From: Pseudomonadota bacterium
GTDB taxonomy: Bacteria; Pseudomonadota; Alphaproteobacteria; Rhizobiales; Rhizobiaceae
Length of the DNA stretch: 27,771 nt
Direction of reading: 5' to 3'
NCBI GenBank assembly: GCA_023422735.1
Contig: JAFAGL010000219.1
Location: forward strand, 1 to 27,771
Within the stretch, counting starts at the first letter, position 1. Every line of letters starts with the position of its first letter. Shown here in pieces: positions 1 through 8,500 of this stretch. Under the pieces are notes generated by a model. It did not search any database. It was not told the origin of the DNA and saw only the letters and a list, made by a program, of their open reading frames with translations. The position numbers were made by a program, and so were the translations under genes.

Positions 1-316
1 ATGAATGGCGAGCCATTTTCGGGGAAATAGAGCGCTCAATTTCCTGAATTGCCGAATTTGTATGCGCACTTGCGAGCATCCAGAAGATCGCCGAAACCCG
101 ATCCAGCGGATCTCCGCTCAATTCGAGCGCAGCCAGCGTGTTTTCAATCGTGGGTTGATCGGGATTGTTGGCAATGGTCTCGATCTCTTCGAGATGCGCC
201 GCTAGCGCCATATCGAAAACCGATTCGAAATCCGCATCCTTGATCTGAGAAAAGTCTGGAAGCCCGAAAGGGCCCGTCCAGCGCGTCATGGGATGATTTT
301 TGAGATCGATGGTCAT
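1..316 (-). CDS. M3 family metallopeptidase (oligopeptidase A / Dcp type), N-terminal part only
   Basis: Reading the minus strand from the ATG at 316 gives 105 residues that stay open to the window edge, so the protein is cut off by the window and not by a stop codon. The fragment begins MTIDLKNHPMTRW and contains the stretches GLPDFSQIKDADF, PTIENTLAALE and SAHTNSAIQ. These are typical of the N-terminal helical region of M3 zinc peptidases (oligopeptidase A, peptidyl-dipeptidase Dcp), cytosolic enzymes that degrade short peptides. The HEXXH zinc site lies in the C-terminal half and is outside the window, so activity cannot be judged. It is divergent from the MarR gene at 481. The family call rests on remembered consensus. 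Confidence 0.85.
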   Translation of the reverse strand, partial: MTIDLKNHPMTRWTGPFGLPDFSQIKDADFESVFDMALAAHLEEIETIANNPDQPTIENTLAALELSGDPLDRVSAIFWMLASAHTNSAIQEIERSISPKMARHS

Positions 317-407
317 GGTCGAGCCTGCGGTCTGTCGGGGGCGCTTCACAGATGCGCCTAAAAGCATTTCACCGGATGTAATCGGCTCGGCGGCAGGCTG
401 CAACCAC

Positions 408-460
408 TTGACATCGCAAGCTGGTAATAATAAGTCTTACTTATTGTTTTGCTTACTTAT
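408..460 (+). promoter_or_regulatory. Promoter region with MarR-type operator upstream of the MarR-MFS operon
   Basis: A TTGACA hexamer (about 408-413) is a good -35 box. Downstream, AATAAGT-CTT-ACTTATT (429-445) is a perfect inverted repeat with 7-base arms and a 3-base spacer. CTTACTTAT then occurs a second time at 452-460, sixteen bases after its first copy at 436. The palindrome overlaps where the -10 box would be, which is the usual arrangement for autorepression by a MarR dimer. The ATG at 481 follows about 20 bases later with only a weak ribosome site. What is seen is the repeat; binding by the adjacent MarR is inferred. Confidence 0.6.
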
Positions 461-480
461 CATTTCAGATTGACAGCCTC

Positions 481-948
481 ATGGTTCGTTCGCTGGATCC
501 CGATTCCTTCGGGTTTCTCGTTACTGATATTGCTCGCCTCATGCGCACGGAAAACGATCGTCGCATTACCGAACGCGGCCTCGACCTGACGCATGGCGAA
601 GGCCGTGCTTTGGCGCATGCCGCCCGAGCAGGCGCGGTGCGCCAAAACGTTCTGGCCGAGCGAATGGGAATTGAAGCCATGACCTTGTCCGGCCAACTGG
701 ACAGGCTGGAAGCGCGCGGCCTGATCAGGCGCAGTCCGGATCCCGTCGATCGGCGGGCCAAGCTGATTTCCGTGACCGACGCGGCCGACGCCCTTTTGGA
801 CGAAGTGAAGCATGTCGCGGTAGGCATCCGGACCGAGCTTGCTGATGAATTCGATGCCGAAAACTGGCAGCATTTCACGACGATGCTGAAAGTGGTTCGT
901 GACCGTCTCCTGACCATGCGGGCTGACCAGCAGGGAGACGCTGCATGA
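481..948 (+). CDS. MarR family transcriptional regulator
   Basis: 155-aa winged-helix regulator, the usual length for MarR. The helix-turn-helix covers about residues 53-82 (QNVLAERMGIEAMTLSGQLDRLEARGLI). It is followed by the characteristic wing RSPDPVDRRAKLISVT (84-99), including the conserved D-x-R-R. N- and C-terminal helices would form the dimer interface. The stop codon overlaps the start of the downstream MFS gene by four bases (ATGA), so the two are co-translated. By analogy with other MarR/exporter pairs, it probably represses itself and the exporter and is released by a ligand that the pump exports. The upstream palindrome at 429-445 is the candidate operator. The ligand is unknown. 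Confidence 0.93.
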   Translation: MVRSLDPDSFGFLVTDIARLMRTENDRRITERGLDLTHGEGRALAHAARAGAVRQNVLAERMGIEAMTLSGQLDRLEARGLIRRSPDPVDRRAKLISVTDAADALLDEVKHVAVGIRTELADEFDAENWQHFTTMLKVVRDRLLTMRADQQGDAA

Positions 949-2210
949 ACGCCCATCCGCAATTCGGAACAGTCACGTCACCTTCCATGAGCGAAAGGCG
1001 CGTCGCGCTGATCGGCGCCGTTCTTGTGGCGATCGGGCCCTCGTCCATGGCGCTATTCACCCCGGCAATGCCGGAAATCGTCCGCGCTTTCGGCACCACC
1101 GACCAGATGGTGAAGCTGACCCTGACGTTTTATTTCGCAGGTTTCGCTTTTGCCCAGCTGATTTGCGGACCCTTGTCGGACGGCTGGGGCCGCCGCCCGG
1201 TCACGATCACCTTTATGGGAATCTATTGCGGCGCCAGCGCCATCGCCCTGGTTGCCCCGAATATCGAAACACTGGTCTTCGCCCGATTCATGCAAGGTGT
1301 CGGCGCCGCCGCCGGCGTCGCGATTTCGCGCGCCGTGGTCCGCGACCTTTTCACGCGTGATCAATCCGCCCGCATCATGAACCTGATCGGCATGATCCTG
1401 GCCGTGGCGCCGGCCGTCGCGCCCACCCTTGGTGGTCTGACCATGGAATTGTTCGGCTGGCATGCGATCTTCGTTTTGATGTTTGCAGCCGGGGCCGGCA
1501 TCGCGATCACCGTTTATGTGTCACTCCGCGAAACCGTGACGCGGGACTTGTCGCGCATTCAGCCGAAAGCCCTGATCCGCTCCTATTCCACGCTTCTGAA
1601 AAGCCGGTATTTTCTTTATTCGGCGATCGTGGTCGGCGGCACGACCGGCGCGCTTTACGCGCAGGCCACCGCCCTGCCCTTCATTCTGATGAACCGGGTA
1701 GGCATGACGCCGAGCCAGTTCGGCTTCGGCATGCTCATGCAATCGGGTTCTTATTTCGTCGGCAATCTCGTTGTGCGCGCATTGATGAAACGCATGCATG
1801 CGCATGCGCTGGTTCCGATCGGCCTGTGTGGCACGGCAATCGGAATCACCAGCCTGTTTTTCATGCTGCATATTTATGAGCCCTCTTATCTCAGCGTCAT
1901 GGTTCCGATCGGGATTTCTACATTTGGAATGGCCTTCATCATGCCGGCGATGACCACGGCCTCACTGGCGCCTTTCCCGCAAATCGCCGGTGCTGCTTCC
2001 GCCATGGCGGGATTTTTCCAGATGGGTTCGGGCATGCTGGGCGGGCTCATCATCGCGTTGATGCCGAGCCCTGTTACTGGTCTGGCAACCATCATCCCGA
2101 TCATGGGCGTAATCAGTATCGTTGCCTGGTTCTTGTGGCGCCGTTTGCCGGAGCCGGTTCTGGCGAACATCAAGACCAACGCTGTCCCGACCGGTACGCC
2201 GCCCTCCTGA
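945..2210 (+). CDS. MFS multidrug efflux transporter, Bcr/CflA family
   Basis: 421-aa inner-membrane protein with about 12 hydrophobic segments. The first segment runs over residues 20-42, and PAMPEIVRAFG with the following TLTFYFAGFAFAQLICGPLSD matches the start of the Bcr/CflA drug:proton antiporters. The MFS loop 2-3 motif appears as GPLSDGWGRRPV (about 80-91), and the TM4-5 region FARFMQGVGAAAGVAISRAVVRD is the usual family signature. It starts inside the MarR stop codon (ATGA overlap at 945-948), so regulation by that MarR is very likely. The exported compound cannot be told from sequence. It converges on the DUF429 gene with an 11-base gap and no visible terminator. Confidence 0.92.
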   Translation: MNAHPQFGTVTSPSMSERRVALIGAVLVAIGPSSMALFTPAMPEIVRAFGTTDQMVKLTLTFYFAGFAFAQLICGPLSDGWGRRPVTITFMGIYCGASAIALVAPNIETLVFARFMQGVGAAAGVAISRAVVRDLFTRDQSARIMNLIGMILAVAPAVAPTLGGLTMELFGWHAIFVLMFAAGAGIAITVYVSLRETVTRDLSRIQPKALIRSYSTLLKSRYFLYSAIVVGGTTGALYAQATALPFILMNRVGMTPSQFGFGMLMQSGSYFVGNLVVRALMKRMHAHALVPIGLCGTAIGITSLFFMLHIYEPSYLSVMVPIGISTFGMAFIMPAMTTASLAPFPQIAGAASAMAGFFQMGSGMLGGLIIALMPSPVTGLATIIPIMGVISIVAWFLWRRLPEPVLANIKTNAVPTGTPPS

Positions 2211-2221
2211 CCAGTGCGTGG

Positions 2222-3004
2222 TCACGCCCAGATCGCGATGCGCAAGCCATGGCGATCAATGCGCGGCGGGCTTGGAAAGGCGCGGGCGCTGCCTCGTGCG
2301 ATCCGGCGCGCCACCAGCATCAAGGCAATCGCATCGTAAAGATCGTCCTGGCCAGCGCCTTTCGGCGCTTTCTCATTCAGAATTGCAGTTGAAACGCCCC
2401 AGCGCGCCAGAACATTGGCGCGCTCCTCCATTCCGTGCAGATTGACGCGAGACCTGATCTTTTTCCCGAACCGCATCGCCACGCCGTCGTTCAACACCGC
2501 AAAGGCAAATTCTGGATGCGATTCATAAACGCACTCCGCCAGATCCGGGTTTAAGCGCAACATTTCATCCACTTCTCGGATCTTTGGGAACAAGCCAAAC
2601 GCCTGAATGGAAATGCCGATGGGCGGGTCTGACGTTTCGCGTGCCTTCATCGATGCCCGTTTATGCGCGGCGAGCCTGGCCCGATTGTCGGCGAAGGCAT
2701 CGCATTCCATGAAAACCGCCGCCCGCGAGGGCACGGAAAACACGCTGGAACGCCGCGCATCCAGACGCGCGCGGATCAAGGCTTCCGGGCCGCGTCCGTC
2801 CGGGCCTGTCCAGTCCAGCAAACCGATCGGAATATCGACGGCGATCACAGCCTGTTCGGAAAAGGCTTCGTGCAGCGCGCGAAAGGTGGAAAACACACGC
2901 ACATCAAGCCCGGACGCAGCTTCATCACCCCGGCTTGCGACCGCGATCCAGCCTGCTTTGCAGCCATCGACCCCGACAAAGTGTTGCGGTAACCGGGGAT
3001 GCAA
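2222..3004 (-). CDS. DUF429 domain-containing protein (predicted RNase H-like fold)
   Basis: 260-aa soluble protein. FVGVDGCKAGWIAV near the N-terminus (about residues 9-22), AVDIPIGLLD in the middle, SVFSVPSRAAVF, and the late QDDLYDAIALMLVARR are the conserved blocks of DUF429. These proteins are predicted from fold to be RNase H-like nucleases. The acidic residues D13, the Asp of VDIPIG and the late DDLYDA pair fit the metal ligands expected for that fold. No experimentally proven role for the family is known to me. It follows the 98-aa membrane protein gene by six bases on the same strand, suggesting one transcript. Confidence 0.85.
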   Translation of the reverse strand: MHPRLPQHFVGVDGCKAGWIAVASRGDEAASGLDVRVFSTFRALHEAFSEQAVIAVDIPIGLLDWTGPDGRGPEALIRARLDARRSSVFSVPSRAAVFMECDAFADNRARLAAHKRASMKARETSDPPIGISIQAFGLFPKIREVDEMLRLNPDLAECVYESHPEFAFAVLNDGVAMRFGKKIRSRVNLHGMEERANVLARWGVSTAILNEKAPKGAGQDDLYDAIALMLVARRIARGSARAFPSPPRIDRHGLRIAIWA

Positions 3005-3010
3005 ACGCCG

Positions 3011-3307
3011 TTATCCCTTCACCATCACGATGCTGGCCAGATAAGCGATCAAAACAAAAAACAGGATCAGACTGATCGCCCGGCCGATCCGCGTGCCCCA
3101 AACTTCCACGCGATCCGAACGATCGGCATCTTCAGCCGAGAAATGTTCGCGGCCGCGTTTTACGGCCTTTTGCACAGGCGTCATCGCCGCGCCATCAGTT
3201 TGCTGACGGACTTGGGCCAAAATGCGCTTCGCTTCGCGCTCCTGCTCGGTACCCCGGTTCTCGTTACGGTTCGCGCTCATCAGATCCGTTTCGATCTCCT
3301 TTTGCAC
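3011..3307 (-). CDS. Small hypothetical membrane-anchored protein
   Basis: Up to 98 aa. The N-terminal two thirds is charged and hydrophilic (many Glu, Arg, Lys). A single hydrophobic segment (ISLILFFVLIAYLASIVMV) occupies the C-terminus, so it looks like a tail-anchored protein. The frame opens with GTG at 3307. An ATG at 3280, giving MSANRNENRGTEQE, is an equally likely start, with AGGAG about 15 bases upstream. It lies six bases before the DUF429 gene, and the two are probably cotranscribed. I do not recognise a family and assign no function. Confidence 0.6.
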   Translation of the reverse strand: MQKEIETDLMSANRNENRGTEQEREAKRILAQVRQQTDGAAMTPVQKAVKRGREHFSAEDADRSDRVEVWGTRIGRAISLILFFVLIAYLASIVMVKG

Positions 3308-3735
3308 TTCTTCTGATCTCGAATGGGCGCTTTCCCGCTGGAAATCGATCAGATGCCCTTAAACCTCGTCAACCATAGTCATGCGCTTGCGTGCCGCCAA
3401 GCTGCCTGATCCTGCGGTTCGCTGCCGGTAACCGGTGTGGACATTGCGGCAGGACGGTTTGGCTCAAGATCAGGGGTGATGAGGCTACAGGGTCGGCGCT
3501 GTTTTCGTTGAAAAAAAGATATGTCGTCAGCTTGCTTTTCGAAGGTGTGAACCGGTTTTACCACACACACACTCCCTGCCCGGTTGTCATTCTTTTTTAT
3601 CCGCACCCCTTAGCGCATTTCCCACGCCAAATGCCTTGTTTCACTTGAGCCTGCCGCTGGGTCGATGTTTTTCCCCTGTGCTCGTCGCGCGAAGTGCTTG
3701 GCCTCGCCGCGCGTAGGGCTTATGGTTAAAAAATC
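3308..3735. other. Intergenic region without a convincing gene
   Basis: A 428-base stretch between the divergent small membrane protein and GNAT genes. Open frames here are short, have no ribosome sites and do not resemble any family I know. It contains a short GTGTG...CACAC inverted repeat around the palindrome AACCGGTT (about 3544-3567) next to a CA-rich run. It presumably holds both promoters, but I cannot place them with confidence. No tRNA or riboswitch-like structure was seen. Confidence 0.5.
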
Positions 3736-4242
3736 ATGAAAACGGTGACAATCGATATCCGCCGCGCCGAACCGGGTGATGCCAATGCAATCGCCGAGGT
3801 TCACGGCGATGCGTGGGCCAATGCCTATTCGGGCCTCATTCCGCATAAGGCGCTGTCTTCCATGATCGGGCGACGGGGCGGATTGTGGTGGTCGAATGCC
3901 ATCCGAAAAGCCGCTTCGGTTCTCGTGCTCGAAATGGACAGTGAGATCGCCGGATATGCCACGCTTGGACGCAACCGCGCACAGGCACTGCCGCAAGGCG
4001 GCGAAATCTACGAGCTTTATCTTCGCCCCGATTATCAGGGCATAGGATTGGGCGGCCGATTGTTCAGCGCCGCGCGCCGCAAGCTTGCCGACCATGGCTT
4101 CGAAGGGCTTGTGGTTTGGGCGCTGGAAGAAAACCACAATGCGATTTCCTTTTACCAGAATATGGGCGGGCGCGATGCTGCCGAAGGCGTCGAGATCTTC
4201 GACCACAAGGCTTTGCGCAAGGTCGCGTTTGTCTGGAACTAG
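3736..4242 (+). CDS. GNAT family N-acetyltransferase
   Basis: 168-aa acetyl-CoA-dependent acetyltransferase. The N-terminal strand IDIRRAEPGDANAIAEVH is the usual GNAT opening. The acetyl-CoA pyrophosphate loop (motif A) is visible as YLRPDYQGIGLGGRLF (about 95-110), with the Q/R-x-x-G-x-G/A pattern. Motif B is ENHNAISFYQNMGG (132-145). The arrangement resembles RimI/PhnO-like small-molecule or N-terminal acetylases, but the acceptor cannot be assigned. It stands alone on the plus strand, with ppa starting 121 bases later and probably under its own promoter. Confidence 0.9.
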   Translation: MKTVTIDIRRAEPGDANAIAEVHGDAWANAYSGLIPHKALSSMIGRRGGLWWSNAIRKAASVLVLEMDSEIAGYATLGRNRAQALPQGGEIYELYLRPDYQGIGLGGRLFSAARRKLADHGFEGLVVWALEENHNAISFYQNMGGRDAAEGVEIFDHKALRKVAFVWN

Positions 4243-4363
4243 GGCGGTCGAGCGCCTGAGACTCCTTCCGACAGCCTTCTCCGGAGCGCTTTCCAAACAA
4301 TCGCTTATTGCCTGTTAAGGGTTCGCGCGGTAAGCGCAAGGAGATCAACCGGAGAATTATTCC

Positions 4364-4900
4364 TTGCGTATCGATGCCATCCCCGTGGGCGATAACCCGC
4401 CGGAAGACGTCAACGTCATTATCGAAGTGCCGATTGGCGGCCAGCCCATCAAGTATGAAATGGACAAGGAAGCCGGCGTTCTGTTTGTCGACCGCTTCCT
4501 GTACACGCCGATGAGCTATCCCGGCAATTATGGCTTTGTTCCGCACACGCTGTCGGGCGATGGCGATCCGGTCGACGTTCTGGTTTGCAATACGCGCGGT
4601 TTGCACCCGGGCAGCGTGATCAATGTGCGTCCGATCGGCGTTTTGATCATGGAAGACAATGCCGGCGAAGACGAAAAGATCATCGCCGTGCCGTCGCCCA
4701 AGGTGACCCGCCGTTACGAGAACGTGCATAATTATACGGATCTGCCGGAAATCACCCGCCAGCAGATCGAGCACTTCTTCACCCATTACAAGGATCTGGA
4801 ACCCGGCAAATGGGTCAAGATCGGCGGTTGGCACGATGCAGCGCGCGCGCGCGACATGATCGTGGCAGCGATCGACCGCGTGAAGAACGCCAAGGCCTGA
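4364..4900 (+). CDS. ppa: Inorganic pyrophosphatase (family I)
   Basis: 178 aa, the normal size of bacterial family I soluble pyrophosphatase. This cytosolic enzyme hydrolyses PPi to two phosphates with Mg2+ and so drives nucleic acid, protein and acyl-CoA synthesis. The PROSITE-type metal site DGDPVD is at residues 66-71. Other conserved blocks are EVPIGG, IKYEMDKE, DRFLYTPMSYPGNYGFVPHT and KDLEPGKWVKIGGW. The start is a TTG codon, placed by the strong GGAGA at 4351-4355 eight bases upstream and by the MRIDAI N-terminus expected for alphaproteobacterial orthologues. It is followed by a strong terminator at 4960-4995. Confidence 0.97.
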   Translation: MRIDAIPVGDNPPEDVNVIIEVPIGGQPIKYEMDKEAGVLFVDRFLYTPMSYPGNYGFVPHTLSGDGDPVDVLVCNTRGLHPGSVINVRPIGVLIMEDNAGEDEKIIAVPSPKVTRRYENVHNYTDLPEITRQQIEHFFTHYKDLEPGKWVKIGGWHDAARARDMIVAAIDRVKNAKA

Positions 4901-4959
4901 CACTTCGGAGACAAGGCACCGGCGCCGATGCGCGCGGTGCCGAATTCACGAAACCAGCA

Positions 4960-4995
4960 AACGAAAAAGGGCGGCATGTGCCGCCCTTTTTCGTT
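4960..4995. terminator. Bidirectional rho-independent terminator between ppa and YggT
   Basis: A perfect hairpin with 16-base arms (AACGAAAAAGGGCGGC and its complement) around a 4-base ATGT loop. The GC-rich core is flanked by five A on one side and five T on the other, so it can terminate both the plus-strand ppa transcript (stop at 4900) and the minus-strand YggT transcript (stop at 5025). Confidence 0.92.
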
Positions 4996-5024
4996 CGAAC
5001 TGAGTGTCGCCGCAATGTCGCGGA

Positions 5025-5321
5025 TCAATATCCCCGCGCCATCGGCATGACGTTATAAACCAGGAACATTTCCAGGAAATAGATCACGATAAGAACGATG
5101 ATCGGCGAGATGTCGATGCCGCCAAGATCGGGCACCACGCGCCGGATTGGCCGGTAAAGCGGCTCGGTCAGACGATACAACAGGGAGCCGATGGAATTTA
5201 CGATCTGGTTGCGCGAATTGATGACGTTGAATGCGTAAAGCCAGGAGAAAACGGCGGACAGGACGACAATCCACCAGATGATCCGCAGAATGAATAAAAG
5301 GGTTAGCACCAGGGCTGTCAT
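5025..5321 (-). CDS. yggT: YggT family integral membrane protein
   Basis: 98 aa with two hydrophobic segments (about residues 3-30 and 70-90). They are separated by the conserved YggT loop, EPLYRPIRRVVPDLGGIDISPI (split here as EPLYRPIRRVVP and LGGIDISPI). AGGAG lies six bases upstream of the ATG. YggT proteins are small inner-membrane proteins linked by genetics to osmotic or cell-envelope stress; the molecular role is not established. It is normally a core gene, here transcribed toward ppa and sharing its terminator. Confidence 0.93.
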   Translation of the reverse strand: MTALVLTLLFILRIIWWIVVLSAVFSWLYAFNVINSRNQIVNSIGSLLYRLTEPLYRPIRRVVPDLGGIDISPIIVLIVIYFLEMFLVYNVMPMARGY

Positions 5322-5594
5322 GCCGGTCTCCTGTTAGGCCCCGGCAGATGTAGCGATTGAAGAGGCGTCGAACAAGCCTTGCTGCGGCGCAAGGGCAAGC
5401 ACTTCGCTCCGAAAGCTTGCGGAAGACCTCTTGGTGACACTTAGCGCCGTGCTGAGGCCTGTCTGAATGCCCTGCCTGGTTAAACTTTTCTGTAGAAAGG
5501 GCTCGTCTCACACTCTCCTGACAGACCGTCGATCCCGAGCCCGCTTGCACAGGCTGCCAGTCCTGCGCGTAGTCTTTTGTCCAGCCGCCAGCCC
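5322..5594. other. Gap between core gene YggT and the catabolic cluster
   Basis: 273 bases with no gene I can support. It must hold the YggT promoter and the end of the long minus-strand catabolic transcript, yet I see no strong terminator hairpin. I see no tRNA, attachment-site repeat or insertion-sequence end either. Confidence 0.4.
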
Positions 5595-8500
5595 TCACGG
5601 CTGAAGCTTGGCTAGGAATTCCACCTTTCGCGTCTCGAATCGCGTGAATGCCGCTTCCTTGACCGGACCAAAGCCGCGTATCTCACTGACTGCTGCGAGA
5701 TAGGCGAGACAGGCGGTGCGTTTTTCCGAGGTGAGGTTCCGGGAGGCGGTCGCAATAACCGATTCCACCTCAGCCGCGAGCGCGCGTTCCGCCCGCCGCT
5801 CCGCGGTGCGACCGAACGGATCAAATCCCGTGCCGCGCAGGAAGCTGAGACAGGCGAGGCCGCGCAAGACAGGGAATATCCAGGGGCCGAACGCCCGCTT
5901 TGCCGGACGGCCTGTGTCCGGATCGATGCGGCTGATGATCGGAGGGGCAAGCAGGAGCTTCATGTCCTGAATATTCTCGAACTCGTTTTGAAGCATATTG
6001 CGCCATTCAGGCGTCGAATAAAGCCGGGCGACCTCATACTCATCTTTGTAGCTCATCACCCGCGAAAGGGTGGTGGCTGCGGCACGGCTGAGCTCGGTGC
6101 TGCCAGGGGTGAGGCGGGCTTCCGCATCCTGCACGGCCCGGATTGCATTTCGAAAGCGCAGCGCGAGCGCTTTACCTTGGTAGGCGACGAGATGGTCGCT
6201 ACGCTGCGCGACAAGCTCATCTAAGTCTTCAGGTATTGTTTGCGATTTCGCAGGCCCCATCAACGCCTCAACGGCTTTCGGGTCGTGACTCGCGAGCCGA
6301 CCGAGATCGAGCGCGGTCAGGTTCAGTTTTACCGCAGCGCCATTCATTTCGATGGCCTTGCGTATGGAGGAAAGCGGTAGCGGCAGCCAACCCTGCTGAT
6401 AGGCAAAGCCGACAAGCATCATGTTGGCGCCGATGCGATCTCCCAGCAGCCGCTCGGCGACATTGCCGGCGGCAAGGCTCTCAATGCCGGCAGATGCACG
6501 GCCGATCTGGCTGGCCATTATCTCCGGGTCGAGCCTGAAATCGCGCTGACTCTGGAATGCAGCGGTGGGTAGCGGCGCTGCGTCGAGAATCGCGTGCGTG
6601 CGGGTCTGGTCACAGGCAGCCAGTGCATCAGCGCTTGCTGCCGTCACGAGATCACAACCCAGAAGAAGATCAGCCTGTCCCGGTCCGACCAGCGGTGAAA
6701 CGACTTCGCGCGAGCCCGAGACCAGACGCAGGTGGCTATAAACCGCGCCGCCCTTCTGGGCGAGCCCTGTCATATTGTAAGTGGCGGCTTTCTGCCCGAC
6801 TAAATGAGCGGCCATGGCCAGCACGCTGCCGATCGTCACAACCCCGGTTCCCCCAACGCCGGTAATCAGGATGTCACAATCTGCCGGTTCAGCAGGATCG
6901 CGCAAGGGCAGGCTGTTCAGCAAAGCAGGGTCGACGCCTGCGGCGTTCTTTTTCGGTTTCGCACCGTCCAGCATGACGAAGGACGGGCAAAAGCCCTGAA
7001 CGCAGGAAAAATCCTTGTTGCAGTTGGACTGGTCGATGCGTCGCTTGACGCCGAGGGGCGTTTCCAAGGGCAGAACCGAGACACAATTGGATTGCACCGA
7101 GCAATCGCCACAGCCTTCGCAGACCGCAGGATTGATTACCGGGCGCTGCGGCGGCTCTGACATCTTGCCGCGCTTGCGCCGTCGGCGTTTTTCCGCCGCG
7201 CAAACCTGCTCGTAGACGATTGCCGTCGTTCCTGATACGCGCGACAGTTCGCTCTGTACGCGAGGTAGCTCAGCCCGTGGCACGATCTGGATATCAGGCA
7301 CGGAAACCTGAGTTCGTTTCGGGTCGTCGGTCACGACCACGAGACGCGTAACATTCTCCGCCAGCAACTGACGCACGATGCTATCGGTGTCGAGAGCGCC
7401 CTCAATCGGCTGACCGCCGGTCATGGCCACGGCGTCATTAGCAAGGATCTTGTAGGTGATGTTGACGCCGGAAAGCACCGCGGCGCGGATCGCCAGCAGC
7501 CCCGAATGCGAGAAGGTTCCGTCGCCCATATTCTGAAAGACATGGCACGTTTCCGTGAACGGTGCAGCGCCGATCCAATTCGCCCCTTCCGCGCCCATCT
7601 GCACAGGCTTCTGGGTATCCCTGTTCATCCACATGGCCATCGAGTGGCAACCAATACCGGCAAGGCCGGTTGCGCCTTCTGGCAGGCGGGTCGATGTGTT
7701 GTGCGGGCACCCGGAACAGAAATAGGGCAGTCGCTTGGGCTGATTCTCGAGGGGAAGAACCGGCTCTGCCTCCTCGAGAGCGCGCGCCTTCTGTTCGAGT
7801 TCATCGTCGGCAAGACCCAGTGCCCGCAACCGCCGCGCCAGCGCTCGCGCAATGGCGCGCCCGCTCAACTGGATATCGGATGGCAACAACTCGGTGCCGT
7901 CTGGTTCGAGTTTACCGGTGACGCGAGGCCGCACAGGCTCATGGAAGAGAATCTGCAAGGCCTGCTCTTCTAGGAAGGCGCGCTTTTCCTCTACGAAGAA
8001 AAGTTCCTCGCAGCCTGTAGCGAAGCTTTTGAGACCCTCGGGTTCCACGGGCCAGATGAGACCGATCTTGAAAACAGAGATTCCCAGGGCCTCCGCCCGT
8101 TCATGGTGGATCCCGAGCAGGAGCAGTGCCTCGCGCAGATCGCCCCATGTCTTGCCGGCGGTAACGATGCCAAGCTTTGCGCCTTCTGCCCCCACGACGC
8201 GCCGATCGAGACCGTTGATGCGGGCATATTCGTGGATGCGAGGCAGCCGGTTGCGGATCACAACGCTTTCATCACGCTGAGGAGCGTAGTCCTGGCGCGG
8301 GCGTATCACCGCATCGTCAAGTTTCGAATTCGGCGAGACAATGCGCAGGTCGAGCTCACGCGCGGTAACGCTCGTCGTCGTCTCGACAGTTTCGTTGACG
8401 GTTTTTAGGCCGACCCAAAGGCCGCTGTAACGCGAGAGCGCCCAGCCATGCAGGCTGTAGTCGAGAATTTCCTGAACGTCCGCTGGGTAAAGGGAGGGGA

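Noticed and set aside
3391..3648. 85-codon plus-strand frame in the intergenic region
   Set aside because: No ribosome site and low-complexity, Cys/Phe-rich translation; not supported as a gene.
3610..4296. 228-codon minus-strand frame over the GNAT gene
   Set aside because: Shadow of the acetyltransferase gene, whose acetyl-CoA motif is clear on the other strand.
4064..4903. 279-codon open frame on the minus strand
   Set aside because: It is antisense to the pyrophosphatase and the end of the acetyltransferase gene; composition (His, Arg, Ile rich) shows it is a GC-rich shadow.
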